Source of the DNA: Spongiicolonus versatilis | Lineage (GTDB): Bacteria; Pseudomonadota; Gammaproteobacteria; Arenicellales; Spongiicolonaceae | Direction: 5' to 3' | Assembly (NCBI GenBank): GCA_028286165.1 | Contig: JAPYMU010000074.1 | Location: forward strand, 1 to 5,248 | Length of the DNA: 5,248 nucleotides | Shown: piece after piece, positions 4,761 through 5,248 of the stretch | How the letters are laid out: each line of letters starts with the position of its first letter | Numbering within the stretch: the first letter of the stretch is position 1 | Notes under the pieces: model-generated | The model's database searches: none | Told to the model about the DNA's origin: nothing | What the model saw: the letters and a program-made list of their open reading frames with translations, nothing else | Translations under genes and position numbers: made by a program

Positions 4761-5248
4761 ATGCACAGGGTCGTCGCCTTCATTGACGGGTTGAATTTAT
4801 ACCATGCTGTTCGCAGTTTGGAGGACTCGCGCCTTGAGTGGTGCGACGTCGTGTCTCTTTCGCGCCTTTTTCTCAGGCGGAATGAACGGTTGAAAACCGT
4901 GCATTATTACAATGCATACCCGCACCATCTGTCGCAGTCGCGGCGGCAGCGTTACAAGCGCTACACCAAATCCGTTTGCGCCAGCGGCGCCCGCCTGGTG
5001 GAGGGGCGCTTTAAGCGCAAAGGCTGCACCCACGAGGAAAAGGAAACCGATGTCAACATAGCCCTGGATATGCTGGACCTCGCATACCGGGGAAAATTTG
5101 ACAAATGTTTCCTGGTCAGCGGCGATTCCGACCTGAAGCCGGCGGTGGAGCGGGTGCTGGCAAATTTTCCGCGAAAGTCTGTCACCATACTCGCCCCGCC
5201 CGGGCAGCACGTCAACGATTTCAGAAACCTCCGCCACGCCCACCGCGG
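4761..5248 (+). CDS. NYN-domain (LabA/DUF88-like) putative ribonuclease, 5' part
   Basis: The first 162 codons are present and the gene runs off the right edge. The opening VVAFIDGLNLYHAV (4-17) is the NYN hallmark with acidic D9 and N12. KETDVNIALDML (94-105) supplies D97 and D103, and FLVSGDSDL (117-125) supplies D122 and D124; these residues form the metal site in this PIN-like nuclease fold. ILAPPGQHVNDFRNL fits the next strand region. Proteins of this family are usually just over 200 residues, so about a quarter is missing. ATG 4761 is fixed by an in-frame TGA at 4746-4748 and an AGGAG at 4753-4757, spaced slightly short. Rarer codons (ATA twice, AGG twice, AGA, CGA, TTA) are more frequent than in the ABC genes. 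It lies just past a strong promoter and terminator. Family members are predicted RNA-processing or regulatory nucleases; the substrate is unknown. Confidence 0.88.
   Translation, partial: MHRVVAFIDGLNLYHAVRSLEDSRLEWCDVVSLSRLFLRRNERLKTVHYYNAYPHHLSQSRRQRYKRYTKSVCASGARLVEGRFKRKGCTHEEKETDVNIALDMLDLAYRGKFDKCFLVSGDSDLKPAVERVLANFPRKSVTILAPPGQHVNDFRNLRHAHR

Noticed and set aside
1..5248. CRISPR array, tRNA or rRNA gene
   Set aside because: No regularly spaced repeats, no cloverleaf with CCA-type end and no rRNA-like sequence were seen on either strand.

Overview
The window is GC-rich, with gene families and signals typical of a Gammaproteobacterium: a HisJ/HisQ/HisM/HisP-class amino-acid importer, an outer-membrane lipoprotein-sorting-like protein paired with an outer-membrane protein, and sigma70-type promoters. 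No species can be named from the sequence alone.

Left part (1-1386): remnants. The extreme left edge holds the first 29 codons of an unidentified minus-strand gene. Next to it is the C-terminal half of a LolA-like 'outer membrane lipoprotein-sorting protein', whose expected N-terminal half is absent. Its stop overlaps the start of a probable outer-membrane protein that can only be read by changing frame three times, so it is called a pseudogene. Together they look like a decaying two-gene locus cut by a rearrangement near position 88-108.

Middle (1387-4586): one intact four-gene operon for a polar amino-acid ABC importer, ordered ATPase, periplasmic binding protein, permease 1, permease 2. 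The proteins resemble enteric HisP, HisJ/ArgT, HisQ and HisM, but the order is that of artPIQM. A candidate extended -10 promoter lies just upstream. The binding protein has the best Shine-Dalgarno site and is followed by a strong GC-rich hairpin, a layout that usually yields more binding protein than permease. The binding protein captures a basic or polar amino acid in the periplasm, the two permeases form the membrane channel, and a dimer of the ATPase powers it.

Right part (4587-5248): after the operon comes the most unusual stretch. A near-consensus promoter with an rRNA-style A-tract UP element and GC-rich discriminator should start a transcript near 4690. About 50 nt later that transcript meets a textbook intrinsic terminator. 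Fifteen bases beyond the terminator starts a NYN-domain (LabA/DUF88-like) putative ribonuclease that runs off the right edge. The result is either a short noncoding RNA or a conditional leader controlling a nuclease gene. The order promoter, short RNA, terminator, RNase recalls type III toxin-antitoxin loci, but the tandem repeats typical of those antitoxin RNAs are absent.
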